Shown piece after piece: positions 25,230 through 33,171 of a stretch of DNA of 35,040 nt; positions within the stretch are counted from its first letter, which is position 1; every line of letters begins with the position of its first letter. This DNA is from Candidatus Pelagibacterales bacterium (GTDB lineage: Bacteria > Pseudomonadota > Alphaproteobacteria > TMED109), in the NCBI GenBank assembly GCA_002714055.1, contig PAWH01000005.1, positions 7,975-43,014 of the forward strand, read 5' to 3'. A program made the translations under genes and the position numbers. The notes below the pieces were generated by a model, which was not told the origin of the DNA, ran no database searches, and worked only from the letters and a program-made list of their open reading frames with translations.

Positions 25230-26615
25230 TTAAATTGATTTTCTATTTTTTTTATAATTTAAAATAATTTGCTTTATAATTTTAATTGTTTTTGCTTTTA
25301 AATTATGTGGCCTAGAATCTAGATAATGCTTAAAAATATCCTCTGACCCAAAATAATAATTAAATTTTTTATCTTTAGAATTATTTATACATTTATTTAT
25401 TTTATTTGATAAATCTAAAGGATTATTTGCAATAAAAAAATTTTTTTGAAACTTTTTAAAATAAACATTCTTTCTTTCAACTCCTACTGCTTCATCAAAA
25501 TTTGGAATTATAGGTTTGCATCCTAATGCTAGAGCTTCCAATAAAACTGTAGAATTAAAGCCGATAACATTTATAGAATTTTTTATTAAATAAATTGATG
25601 GTTTGTTTGTTATAACTAGGTTCTTTATACTTTCAATATCTTTTCCAGAAACTTTTTTTATAACATTTTCTATTTCATTTATCCACCAGTCTGCCCAATT
25701 CTTGGGTTTTATATAAAAAGTAATATTTGCATTATTTAACGCACTTAAAATAAATGTTTTATGCGTGTTAAAAAAAAGTTTTGAGAAACCTTCGTCATAA
25801 TTCTTTGAAAAGTAATGAGACCTTCTATTTTTTGGAACAATATTGCCTGAATAATGACCAAATGAAAATAGAGTAAAAAATTTTTTGTTTACTATTTTTT
25901 GTTTTTTAATTTCTTGAAATTTTAACATACCTGATGAATAAATATTTTTTTTATCTATCAATTTAGATTTAATAAATAAATCTCTAACAATTTTATTTGG
26001 TGCAACAACAGCTGTTCCTTGAAATTTTTGTTTAATTTTTTTTAAATGTTTTGCTCTAAAATTAATATGACCTCTGTCAGTTATAGATTGTTCTTTATGA
26101 AGACATATAAAAGGTATGCCTCCTTTATGAAATCCTGATGCCCATTCTTGTTCCTGACTATAATGTATTGCGCATGTTAAAGCACAGTCAATCTTTGTAA
26201 AAAAATTTATTGTTCTAACAATATTGGATACAAAAATAGATTTTTTTCTTCTTTCATTTAAAACTTTTTTTTTTGTTTTTAAATAATAATATTGGTCAGC
26301 GGATTTGCCCCAAAAACCAAGATCCTCATATCTTATTTTTTTATAATTCTTTTCTATTTGAGCATTAATAGGATTTGTATTAAATAAGGAATTTATTCTA
26401 TTGTAAATAAAATCAGAAATTATAATTAAACAAATATTCTTTTCTCTTTCTAATAACTTGACGCTATCAGCCCATCTGTGATGACTAAAAATAATTATTC
26501 TTAAACTCGACCTCTTTTTAAAAAAAATTAATTTTAAAAAAAACAAACTTATAAAAATTCCTAAAATAAATCCAAAGAATTTATTCTTTAAAATAATTTT
26601 AATTAATTTAATCAA
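25230..26615 (-). CDS. Membrane-anchored GT-B/capsule-type glycosyltransferase-like protein
   Basis: A 461-residue protein with an N-terminal hydrophobic segment (about residues 13-32). A GT-B-like body follows: IIIFSHHRWADSVKLL, ALTCAIHYSQEQEWASGF, HKEQSITDRGHINFRAK, GTAVVAPN and a donor-side GFNSTVLLEALALGCKPIIP. The last motif resembles polysialyltransferase/capsule GT-B proteins and the neighbouring gene's NSTTVSVAEI. It probably transfers a sugar, perhaps the CMP-nonulosonate made by the adjacent neuCBA genes. The start overlaps the neuC stop by 4 bases (ATGA). If an A8 run at 25246-25253 were one shorter, this frame would fuse with the downstream GT-B gene, so the two may be one long protein. 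Confidence 0.7.
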   Translation of the reverse strand: MIKLIKIILKNKFFGFILGIFISLFFLKLIFFKKRSSLRIIIFSHHRWADSVKLLEREKNICLIIISDFIYNRINSLFNTNPINAQIEKNYKKIRYEDLGFWGKSADQYYYLKTKKKVLNERRKKSIFVSNIVRTINFFTKIDCALTCAIHYSQEQEWASGFHKGGIPFICLHKEQSITDRGHINFRAKHLKKIKQKFQGTAVVAPNKIVRDLFIKSKLIDKKNIYSSGMLKFQEIKKQKIVNKKFFTLFSFGHYSGNIVPKNRRSHYFSKNYDEGFSKLFFNTHKTFILSALNNANITFYIKPKNWADWWINEIENVIKKVSGKDIESIKNLVITNKPSIYLIKNSINVIGFNSTVLLEALALGCKPIIPNFDEAVGVERKNVYFKKFQKNFFIANNPLDLSNKINKCINNSKDKKFNYYFGSEDIFKHYLDSRPHNLKAKTIKIIKQIILNYKKNRKSI

Positions 26616-27763
26616 TAGGAGATTTGTTTTTGTATTTTAACCTTAACTTTTTGAAGAATATTTGATATTTTCTTCCCGGAACTACCTTCGCCATAAATAT
26701 ATTCTTTTTTATATTTTTTTTTCTTAATTTGTTTTAATATAGAATTATATATTTCTTCTTTCTTATAATCACAATCAATTGTATTTTTTCCTCTTTCTCT
26801 TCTTGATTGCCTTGTTCCTATATTAACAACTGGTGTTCCTATATACGCGCCTTCCCTTATACCGCTTGAAGAATTGCCAACTAAACAACTGGTTTTTGAC
26901 ATTAATTTCATGTATATTTCTGGTGGAAAATTTTTATAAAATCTTGCATTAGTTATTTTTCGTTTTTCTCTGTATTTTCTAAATATTCTAGAAATATCAT
27001 CTGAACCCGCATCTGGGTTTGGCCAAAGAATTATTTTTTGCATATTTATTTTAATAATTGCCTCCATAGTAGCTTCTATTTGTCTTGTAGTGTTATTACA
27101 TTCAGTTGTAACAGAATGCTGAGAAACCATAATAAATGGTTTTTGAAAATTAATTTTATCTCCTACACCTGAATCCAAAAATTTATTATTTAAATTAAAT
27201 TTTTTTTCATTTAAAACATTTTTAGCTAAATCGATTCTTGGGCAACCAACTAGAAAAACGGTTTCTTTTTTTTCTCCTAATTTTATTATTCTTTCTTTAG
27301 CATCTTTGCTTGCAGGAAAATGTATATGTGAAAACTTTGTTATTGCATGTCTTATGCTTTCATCAATTGTCCCTGAAACTTCACCGCCCATTGTATGTGC
27401 TATAGGAATATTCATATAACTAGCTGCAATAGAAGTAGCCATATTCTCATATCTGTCTCCAACAATTACAACTATATCTGGTTTTAAGTGTTTAAAAACT
27501 GTTGGAAGCTCAAGTAAGCCCATGCCGGTTGACTTTGCCATCGTTTCTACAGTCTCGCCCTCAACAAGCATATGAACTTTATGATTTATTTTAAATCCGT
27601 CTTTTTTAATCAAATCAATAACGGATCCAAATCTATCTATTAAAGCTGATGCTCCAACAACAATTTGTAAAGTTAAATTCTTATTTTTAGATACACTTTC
27701 TAGAACAGATTTAATACTGCTATAATTAGCTCTGGATGATATAACTGCACAAATTTTTTTCAT
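26612..27763 (-). CDS. neuC: UDP-GlcNAc 2-epimerase (hydrolysing), NeuC type
   Basis: A 383-residue GT-B-fold epimerase. It has the NeuC-type start ICAVISSRANYSSIKSVLES, VGASALIDRFG, the segment VEGETVETMAKSTGMGLLEL, VIVGDRYENMAT, MGGEVSGTIDESIRHAITK and a C-terminal VGNSSSGIREGAYIGTPVVN. It converts a UDP-N-acetylhexosamine to free N-acetylmannosamine (or the diacetamido analogue in legionaminate pathways), the substrate for NeuB. It is followed 3 bases upstream (in sequence order) by neuB and overlaps the GT gene by 4 bases, so the epimerase, synthase and cytidylyltransferase are consecutive. Sialic versus legionaminic acid specificity cannot be decided by eye. Confidence 0.92.
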   Translation of the reverse strand: MKKICAVISSRANYSSIKSVLESVSKNKNLTLQIVVGASALIDRFGSVIDLIKKDGFKINHKVHMLVEGETVETMAKSTGMGLLELPTVFKHLKPDIVVIVGDRYENMATSIAASYMNIPIAHTMGGEVSGTIDESIRHAITKFSHIHFPASKDAKERIIKLGEKKETVFLVGCPRIDLAKNVLNEKKFNLNNKFLDSGVGDKINFQKPFIMVSQHSVTTECNNTTRQIEATMEAIIKINMQKIILWPNPDAGSDDISRIFRKYREKRKITNARFYKNFPPEIYMKLMSKTSCLVGNSSSGIREGAYIGTPVVNIGTRQSRRERGKNTIDCDYKKEEIYNSILKQIKKKKYKKEYIYGEGSSGKKISNILQKVKVKIQKQISY

Positions 27764-27766
27764 ATT

Positions 27767-28750
27767 TTAATAATAATCTCCAATTTTTAGGATATAATCA
27801 TCTTTCAAATTTTTTTTTGCTCTTTTTCCTAATATTTGCTTATATTTTCTAGGGCTAATTCCATATCCAGGTTTTTTAAAAGTTAAATCATCAAATTCAA
27901 TTATTTGATTTTTTTTTATTTTTCTCTTTATAACTATACTTTTTTCAAAAATCATTTTCATTTTTTTTAATTTTCTTAAATTATTCTTATTTACATCATT
28001 TTTTATAATAATTTGAGCTTCATTAAGGCAATTAACCATGTTTCGAAATTCATCTGGCTCCAAAGCATTAAAAGCATCGCTACCATACATCTTTCTTGAC
28101 AAAGTTAAATGTTTTTCAATAGCTGTTGTTTTATAAAATACAGAAAGTATGGCAGCTGTAATTCCAATTGTATGATCTGAAAAACCTACTGGTCTATTAT
28201 ATTTCTTTTTTATTTCAGCAATAATATTCAACCCGGCATCTTTTAAAGTACAAGGGTATAAGGATGTGCATTGCATTATAGTTAATTTTTTAATATCTTT
28301 TAATTTTTTTACTGCTAAATCTAATTCTTTCCAATTAGACATTCCTGATGATAAAAAAGTTGGTTTATTAATTTTATTTATTTTTTCAATTAAAGGAATA
28401 TTTGTAATTTCTCCTGATGGTATTTTATAATTTTTAACTTTAATTTTTTCTAATAAATCTATTGCTTCTAATGAGAATGGAGATGATAAAAAGTTTAATT
28501 TCTTTTTTTCAACATAATTTTTTAATTTTTTCCATTGATTAATATTAAAACTAGTTCTTTTAAAATAATCATATCTTTTTTCTTTTTTAAAATATTTAGG
28601 AGAAGGAGCATTTCTTAAAGTTTCTGCTTCAGCAATATGTGTTTGAAACTTAACAGTAGTAGCCCCACAGTCTTTTGCTTTATCTACTAATTTAAAAGCT
28701 AATTTTAATGATCCGTTATGTACTGAACCAATTTCTGCAATAATGTCCAT
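27767..28750 (-). CDS. neuB: N-acetylneuraminate/nonulosonate synthase
   Basis: A 327-residue NeuB with complete architecture. The TIM barrel has IIAEIGSVHNGS, TVKFQTH, SSPFS, KIPSGEI, FLSSGMS, MQCTSLYP, VGFSDHT and AIEKHLT. From about residue 260 it has an intact SAF domain (SIVIKRKIKKNQIIEFDDL, PGYGISP, LGKRAKKNL). It condenses PEP with N-acetylmannosamine or a related hexosamine. It lies between neuC (3 bases) and neuA (11 bases) in one operon. Unlike the NeuB at 19507, it has no cupin and no frameshift. Confidence 0.93.
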   Translation of the reverse strand: MDIIAEIGSVHNGSLKLAFKLVDKAKDCGATTVKFQTHIAEAETLRNAPSPKYFKKEKRYDYFKRTSFNINQWKKLKNYVEKKKLNFLSSPFSLEAIDLLEKIKVKNYKIPSGEITNIPLIEKINKINKPTFLSSGMSNWKELDLAVKKLKDIKKLTIMQCTSLYPCTLKDAGLNIIAEIKKKYNRPVGFSDHTIGITAAILSVFYKTTAIEKHLTLSRKMYGSDAFNALEPDEFRNMVNCLNEAQIIIKNDVNKNNLRKLKKMKMIFEKSIVIKRKIKKNQIIEFDDLTFKKPGYGISPRKYKQILGKRAKKNLKDDYILKIGDYY

Positions 28751-28761
28751 AACAACAAATT

Positions 28762-29496
28762 TTAATTTGGGTTAATATACTTATTATTTTTTTTTAAAAT
28801 TTTCTCAGCATACTCAAAATCTTTCAAGTTATCTATATCAACAGAAGCCGTGTCATCTAACATAAAAGGTAAAATTTTTTTTCCTGACATACTTTTTTTT
28901 AATAAAATTGTAGAGGTTTTTGTAATATCTATTTCCGCTGTTTGCCAGTATGTTTTAGGCAACATTTGTCTAGGCAAATTATATGCTTCTTTTAAATTTC
29001 TTAACTTTAAAATTGGAAATAATTTATTTTTTTCAATAAACCACATTTTATAAGGAGTTTTTTTATTTAAACAAACAGATCTAAGAGAATCGTACTTTTT
29101 TTGTTTAAAAATTTTTTTTAAAGCTTTATCTAAAGAGTCTTTTTTTCTTATCGGAGAAGTTGGTCTTAAATTTACAACATAATCAGGGCAATAATTAAAT
29201 TTTTTTTTTAAGAAATTTAACGCATGGTAAAAAACCTCAAAATCTGTTGACAAATCTTTAGATATACCTTTAGGTCTTATAAAAGGAATTTCAGCACCAT
29301 ATTTCTTTGCAATCTTTGCAATTTTTAATGAATCCGTACTACAAATTACTCGATTTACAATTTTTGAATTTAATCCCGCAATTACAGAATAAGCCAACAA
29401 CGGATGTCCGTTCAATAACTTTATATTTTTGTCTTTTATCCCCTTACTTCCTTCTCTTGCAGGAATAATAGCTAAAACATCATTTTTTTTTGTCAA
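28762..29496 (-). CDS. neuA: CMP-N-acylneuraminate cytidylyltransferase
   Basis: A 244-residue CTP-dependent sugar activase. Motifs in order: VLAIIPAREGSKGIKDKNI (PAREGSKG), VICSTDS, IPFIRPKGISKDLSTDFEV, YVVNLRPTSPIRKKDSLDKA, then NLPRQMLPKTYWQTAEIDI and a C-terminal TASVDIDNLKDFEYAE. These match CMP-NeuAc/CMP-legionaminate synthetases. It activates the product of the adjacent NeuB. It starts 7 bases after the RmlC-FdtA gene. The enzyme at 16334 is shorter and clearly different, so it is not a recent duplicate. Confidence 0.93.
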   Translation of the reverse strand: MTKKNDVLAIIPAREGSKGIKDKNIKLLNGHPLLAYSVIAGLNSKIVNRVICSTDSLKIAKIAKKYGAEIPFIRPKGISKDLSTDFEVFYHALNFLKKKFNYCPDYVVNLRPTSPIRKKDSLDKALKKIFKQKKYDSLRSVCLNKKTPYKMWFIEKNKLFPILKLRNLKEAYNLPRQMLPKTYWQTAEIDITKTSTILLKKSMSGKKILPFMLDDTASVDIDNLKDFEYAEKILKKNNKYINPN

Positions 29497-29503
29497 ATCA
29501 AAA

Positions 29504-30478
29504 CTAAGTAAACATTTTTATAAATTTTTTATAATCATAAATATAATCGTATACCTCGTATCTTCTATCACATATTACATTTATGATTGTATCATTTTCT
29601 AAATATTCAATATCGGTCCATGTCATTTTATTTATAAATAAGCCAGTTTTATTATTTTTTAACAAAAAAGTTTTTTTATTCTTTTTTGAAAAAAAACAAT
29701 TAACCCTAACTTTTCCTTTTTGGCAGATAAGAAATTGATTGCATTTCTTGTGAGCGTGGCCACCTCTTTTAACATTTTTATTTCCTTTAATATAAAAAAT
29801 TCTTTTTATATTTTTCATTTTATAAATTTTTGGTTCAAAATAAGATAAGGAGGCTTTTTTACCTGAAAAAAAGGGAATTTTTATCAAGTATGGCTTATTA
29901 TTTTTTAGATTATATTTTAAAATTTTATTAAAATTATTTTCTATAATTTCTGTAAAATAGGGAAATGTTTTATCCCTTTTATTAAGAATTGGGCTTTTTA
30001 TAGGCCACTTAATATTTAGATCTTTATCATCCCATTTTATACCTTTCTCATTATTTTTATTAAAATATTCTGTTGTTTTGTAATTAATTTTTGCTTTTTT
30101 ACTTAATACACAAAATCCGTGCCCAAAACCTCTAGGAATATATAGATGATAGTGATTTGTATCAGATAATTCCAAAGCAAACCATTTTTTAAATGTTGCA
30201 GAATCTTTTCTTAAATCTACTATTACATCCCAGATTTTACCTTCAACTACCGAAAGAAGCTGGGCCTGCTGTTTGCCTTTTAAAAAATGTATTCCTCTTA
30301 TTACATTTTTTTTCGAAAAAGATCTGTTGTCTTGAAGAAAATCTTCATTTATTCCTATGTTGGCTAATTTTATTTTTTGAAAAGTTTCATAAAAATAACC
30401 TCTATTATCTAAAAAAACATCTGGTTTATAGACAATTATGTCTTTAATTTTCTTTGGATTTTTATATATTATTTTCAT
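29504..30478 (-). CDS. Fusion of dTDP-4-dehydrorhamnose 3,5-epimerase (RmlC) and FdtA/QdtA-type 3,4-ketoisomerase
   Basis: A 324-residue two-cupin protein. Residues about 5-178 are RmlC: NRGYFYETF, VIRGIHF (base His64), VEGKIWDVIVDLRKDSATF, LYIPRGFGHGF, INYKTT (Tyr133) and KWDDKDLNIKWP. Residues about 195-324 match WxcM/FdtA/QdtA: IKRIFYIKGN, the catalytic pair in KRGGHAHKK (His241 and His243), FLICQKGKVRVNCF, TGLFINKMTWTDIEYL and DYIYDYKKF. Both families act on dTDP-4-keto-6-deoxyglucose. RmlC epimerises C3 and C5 and FdtA moves the keto group to C3, so this looks like a bifunctional or channelling enzyme. Both active sites appear intact. A DegT-type aminotransferase lies at the upstream end of the window. 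Confidence 0.88.
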   Translation of the reverse strand: MKIIYKNPKKIKDIIVYKPDVFLDNRGYFYETFQKIKLANIGINEDFLQDNRSFSKKNVIRGIHFLKGKQQAQLLSVVEGKIWDVIVDLRKDSATFKKWFALELSDTNHYHLYIPRGFGHGFCVLSKKAKINYKTTEYFNKNNEKGIKWDDKDLNIKWPIKSPILNKRDKTFPYFTEIIENNFNKILKYNLKNNKPYLIKIPFFSGKKASLSYFEPKIYKMKNIKRIFYIKGNKNVKRGGHAHKKCNQFLICQKGKVRVNCFFSKKNKKTFLLKNNKTGLFINKMTWTDIEYLENDTIINVICDRRYEVYDYIYDYKKFIKMFT

Positions 30479-31416
30479 TTCTTAACATTATTGGAATTTT
30501 TTAACAAAGAAATTGTGTCGAAAATTCTTTTTTTTATATTTCCTTTAAATTTGAAATGCATATCGTTGATATTTTTGTTATTAACCAAAAATGAATTTGG
30601 CTTTAAATCTATTTTTTTCTCAAATGTAATTTTAAGACTGGGTAAAAATTTTTTTATAATATTAACTAACTCAATAGTAGTTAAGTTATTAGTAACTAAA
30701 TTAAAAGTTTTGTTATATTTCCTATTCTTAATTAAAAAAGTCATTGCTAAATTTAAATCTTTTAAATCTAAATATGGTTTTGATACATTTATAAAATTCT
30801 TCCATATTGTTAATGGTAAATTGTAAACTGCCTGCCAACAAAATTTATTTACTGCAGTATGAAATCTCATTCCCGGTGAAACGCCAGCAATAGTTCCTAA
30901 TCGAAGAATTAAATAATTAAAATTATATTTTTTTGATTTAAATTTTATTAATTTTTCTTCTTCTAATTTTATTTTTGAGTAAGGAGTGTCAGGTTTTAGT
31001 TCATCTACAGAGCAATTTTCATCAACAACTTTTTTTTTTGTATTATAAACGCTTGTCGAAGACATAAAAATTAAATTAGCTTTCTTTTTTGAACATGCCT
31101 CAACTATAAACTTAGTATTACTAAAATTTGTTTCTTTATATATTTTAGGTATTCTAAAACTTTCCCAAGCATTTGTTAATGCAGCTAAATGAATGACAAC
31201 ATCTTCTTTTTTTAAAATTTTTTTTAAATTTATTTTTTTAACATCAGAATACATAAATTTATATTTATATTTTTTATCTAAATTAAAAAGTGATGAATAT
31301 CTAGAGGTGCTAAGATTGTCAATAATTATAAAATTCGACTTTAAAAAATATTTAGGTAAATTTCTTATTAAAAAAGAACCTATATGTCCTAATCCTCCTA
31401 TTATGTAAAAATTCAT
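30475..31416 (-). CDS. NAD-dependent epimerase/dehydratase (extended SDR)
   Basis: A 313-residue extended SDR of the nucleotide-sugar epimerase type. The cofactor loop is IIGGLGHIGS (Gly7, Gly10, Gly13), followed by IIDNLSTS, VVIHLAALTN, IFMSSTSVY (Ser120) and the catalytic YSKIK (Tyr146, Lys150). The C-terminal half includes PYLDLKDLNLAM and FNLVTNN, usual in this family. It could be a 4-ketoreductase or 4-epimerase completing a deoxysugar, since no rmlD is visible. The specificity is undetermined. It overlaps the RmlC-FdtA gene and the GT2 gene by 4 bases each (ATGA), so translation of the three is coupled. Confidence 0.87.
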   Translation of the reverse strand: MNFYIIGGLGHIGSFLIRNLPKYFLKSNFIIIDNLSTSRYSSLFNLDKKYKYKFMYSDVKKINLKKILKKEDVVIHLAALTNAWESFRIPKIYKETNFSNTKFIVEACSKKKANLIFMSSTSVYNTKKKVVDENCSVDELKPDTPYSKIKLEEEKLIKFKSKKYNFNYLILRLGTIAGVSPGMRFHTAVNKFCWQAVYNLPLTIWKNFINVSKPYLDLKDLNLAMTFLIKNRKYNKTFNLVTNNLTTIELVNIIKKFLPSLKITFEKKIDLKPNSFLVNNKNINDMHFKFKGNIKKRIFDTISLLKNSNNVKK

Positions 31417-32429
31417 TTTTTTAACTTTAAATTTATATTTCTTTTATATTTCTCGTATTCAGTGAATTCAGGATAAATTCTTCTATAAATTCCTTTTAAA
31501 AAAAAATATAATCTTTTAGGTAAAAAAATTGACAAAACTTTGGTAACAAATACAGATGCTAAATGTAAGAATCTATTAATAATTATTCTCCCTACAACAG
31601 GGAATATGATTAATTTCTTTTTTAAACTTATTGGAAGAAAAATAACAGAAACTGTAAACTTGCATGATACTTTTAAAAAATTAATTCTAGACATAGCTGA
31701 TAAAATATTTGGATCATTTGGTTTTCTTTTTAAATAACCTTCGCTATGAATGGTTTTCTTTAAATAAGTTTTTGTACTATAAGTAATATCACCCATTAAA
31801 GCCATGCTTGAGTTTATAACTCTTTCATTAATTATTGGGCCAGTTTTAATATATGATTTTATTACTTTAATTAATGTTTCTTTTTTATTTAAAGAATGCA
31901 CAAGTGAACCATAGGCAGGAAATAGTAAGGGGTTTATTTTTCTTTTTCTTACTAAAAACATAGATATTAAATTAACTAATGATAATTTATCTGGTAAATT
32001 ATCCCCTTTATAATCTCTTTTTTGTATCTTTTTTCCATTTTCATCTATATCAAATACAGTTGTTCCACATGATACAGATTTAGGATTTTTTCTTAACTGT
32101 TTTACTGACTCAGAAACAAAATTTTTAGAATAAAAATCATTAGGGCAGGGCCAAAATACATATTCTCCTTTAGATAAATTAATCGCTTTATAATAATTCA
32201 TCCAACTGCCCAAATTTTTTTTATTTTTATTTAGTAAAATCTTTTTACTACTTTTTTCTACAATTTTTTTGCATATTTCAAAACTTTTATCTATCGAATT
32301 ATCATCAGAAATTACAAATTCTATATTTTTATAATTTAATTTTAATAAATTTTTTACAGTTTCTTCTAAGTTGTCTTTCTCACTATTATAAGTTAGAAAA
32401 CAAACTGAGACTTTTGGTAAACTATTCAC
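31413..32429 (-). CDS. Glycosyltransferase family 2 (GT-A)
   Basis: A 338-residue inverting transferase. The N terminus has KVSVCFLTYNSEKDNLEETV and FVISDDNSIDKSFEI, the GT2 nucleotide-binding segments, then NLGSWMNYYKAINLSKGEYVFWPCPNDF, the usual acceptor and metal region (here with PND rather than a clean DxD). The C-terminal third has amphipathic and hydrophobic segments (about 255-310), which suggest membrane association. It adds a sugar to the growing glycan in the cytoplasm. It starts 3 bases after the CmcI-like methyltransferase gene. Donor unknown. Confidence 0.88.
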   Translation of the reverse strand: MNSLPKVSVCFLTYNSEKDNLEETVKNLLKLNYKNIEFVISDDNSIDKSFEICKKIVEKSSKKILLNKNKKNLGSWMNYYKAINLSKGEYVFWPCPNDFYSKNFVSESVKQLRKNPKSVSCGTTVFDIDENGKKIQKRDYKGDNLPDKLSLVNLISMFLVRKRKINPLLFPAYGSLVHSLNKKETLIKVIKSYIKTGPIINERVINSSMALMGDITYSTKTYLKKTIHSEGYLKRKPNDPNILSAMSRINFLKVSCKFTVSVIFLPISLKKKLIIFPVVGRIIINRFLHLASVFVTKVLSIFLPKRLYFFLKGIYRRIYPEFTEYEKYKRNINLKLKK

Positions 32430-32432
32430 TTA

Positions 32433-32747
32433 TTACTTTATTTTCTTTAAATATCCTGACTGATTGCATGAAAAAAATAATTTTTTATCAATATCTTTAT
32501 CTATTATAAAATTTTTATTATTTTTTAAAAAAGCTGCTACCGCTGTCATTGGATTTTTCTTTAAATCCCAAGGCCTTTTTCTTCCTTTAACCTTGCCGCC
32601 TATAAAATTTAAAATTGTATCGCATACAATTATGTAAGATTTCTTTGATACATACTTAGAATAAAAATTTAATTCATCTAAAACATGTTGGTGTGTATGA
32701 TGTGAATCTAAAATAACCATAATTTTTTTTTTTCTTTTTAAATTCAT
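32433..32747 (-). CDS. CmcI-like (cephalosporin hydroxylase family) methyltransferase, C-terminal fragment
   Basis: A 104-residue fragment carrying the second half of the family. IMVILDSHHTHQHVLDEL is the metal-ligand segment, followed by SKYVSKKSYIIVCDTI, PMTAVAAFLKNN and SCNQSGYLKK. Its ATG at 32747 lies in the preceding gene and reads A-rich filler (NLKRKKK) before the real domain starts. With A10 instead of A11 at 32723-32733, it is the direct continuation of 32674-33171, giving a 245-residue protein of normal length. I read it as the 3' part of one gene. Members of this family are mostly sugar O-methyltransferases. Confidence 0.8.
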   Translation of the reverse strand: MNLKRKKKIMVILDSHHTHQHVLDELNFYSKYVSKKSYIIVCDTILNFIGGKVKGRKRPWDLKKNPMTAVAAFLKNNKNFIIDKDIDKKLFFSCNQSGYLKKIK

Positions 32748-33171
32748 TTTTTAATTTTTTATCAATATCTTTACTTAAAGAATTATTTTTAATTAGCTCA
32801 ATTCTTTTTGAAAATTTTTTATTTTTTAATTTATTGACAATTTTTTTATCTAAATTTAAATCTATACCAATAACTTTACCTTTATTTATACTATCTAAAA
32901 TTGTTGCATAAAATAAAATACTGCCTCCCCAAGCAACCCCAGTTTCAACTATAATATCGGGTTTAATTTCAAAAATTTTCTCTTGAATTACAATCATATC
33001 TGAAGGTGATTGCAAAATTGGTTCCCCAAGCCAATCCCATTGATAGACATAGCTCAAATCAGTTGCTATTTCATTAAATTTTTGTGAATAAACTCTTAAT
33101 TTATTTGATTTACCAATGGCCTCTAGGTATTTTTTTCTTTGTTTCTCAAATAATTTTCTATTAAATGTCAC
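32674..33171 (-). CDS. CmcI-like methyltransferase, N-terminal fragment
   Basis: A 165-residue fragment with the first half of the CmcI/rhamnosyl O-methyltransferase family: YQWDWLGEPILQSPSDM, then PDIIVETGVAWGGSILFYA (SAM motif I, ETGVAWGGS), KVIGIDLNLDKK and SKRIELIKNNS. After KNEFKKKKK the frame turns into unrelated sequence (NYGYFRFTSYTP) and ends, because of an A11 tract. The start is GTG at 33171, inside an 11-base overlap with the upstream methyltransferase gene; the next residues (TFNRKLFEKQRKKY) lead naturally into the domain. It should O-methylate a glycan sugar if the frame is restored. Confidence 0.8.
   Translation of the reverse strand: MTFNRKLFEKQRKKYLEAIGKSNKLRVYSQKFNEIATDLSYVYQWDWLGEPILQSPSDMIVIQEKIFEIKPDIIVETGVAWGGSILFYATILDSINKGKVIGIDLNLDKKIVNKLKNKKFSKRIELIKNNSLSKDIDKKLKNEFKKKKKNYGYFRFTSYTPTCFR
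32723..32733 (-). repeat. A11 homopolymer at CmcI-like frameshift
   Basis: Eleven A in the coding sense between the two fragments of the CmcI-like gene. With A10 the frame reads FKKKKKIMVILDS without interruption. With A11, as seen here, the first fragment ends in a non-homologous tail. Confidence 0.87.

Noticed and set aside
30491..30826. Plus-strand open frame of 111 codons
   Set aside because: Antisense to the extended SDR; the Phe/Leu-rich translation mirrors A-rich coding on the other strand.
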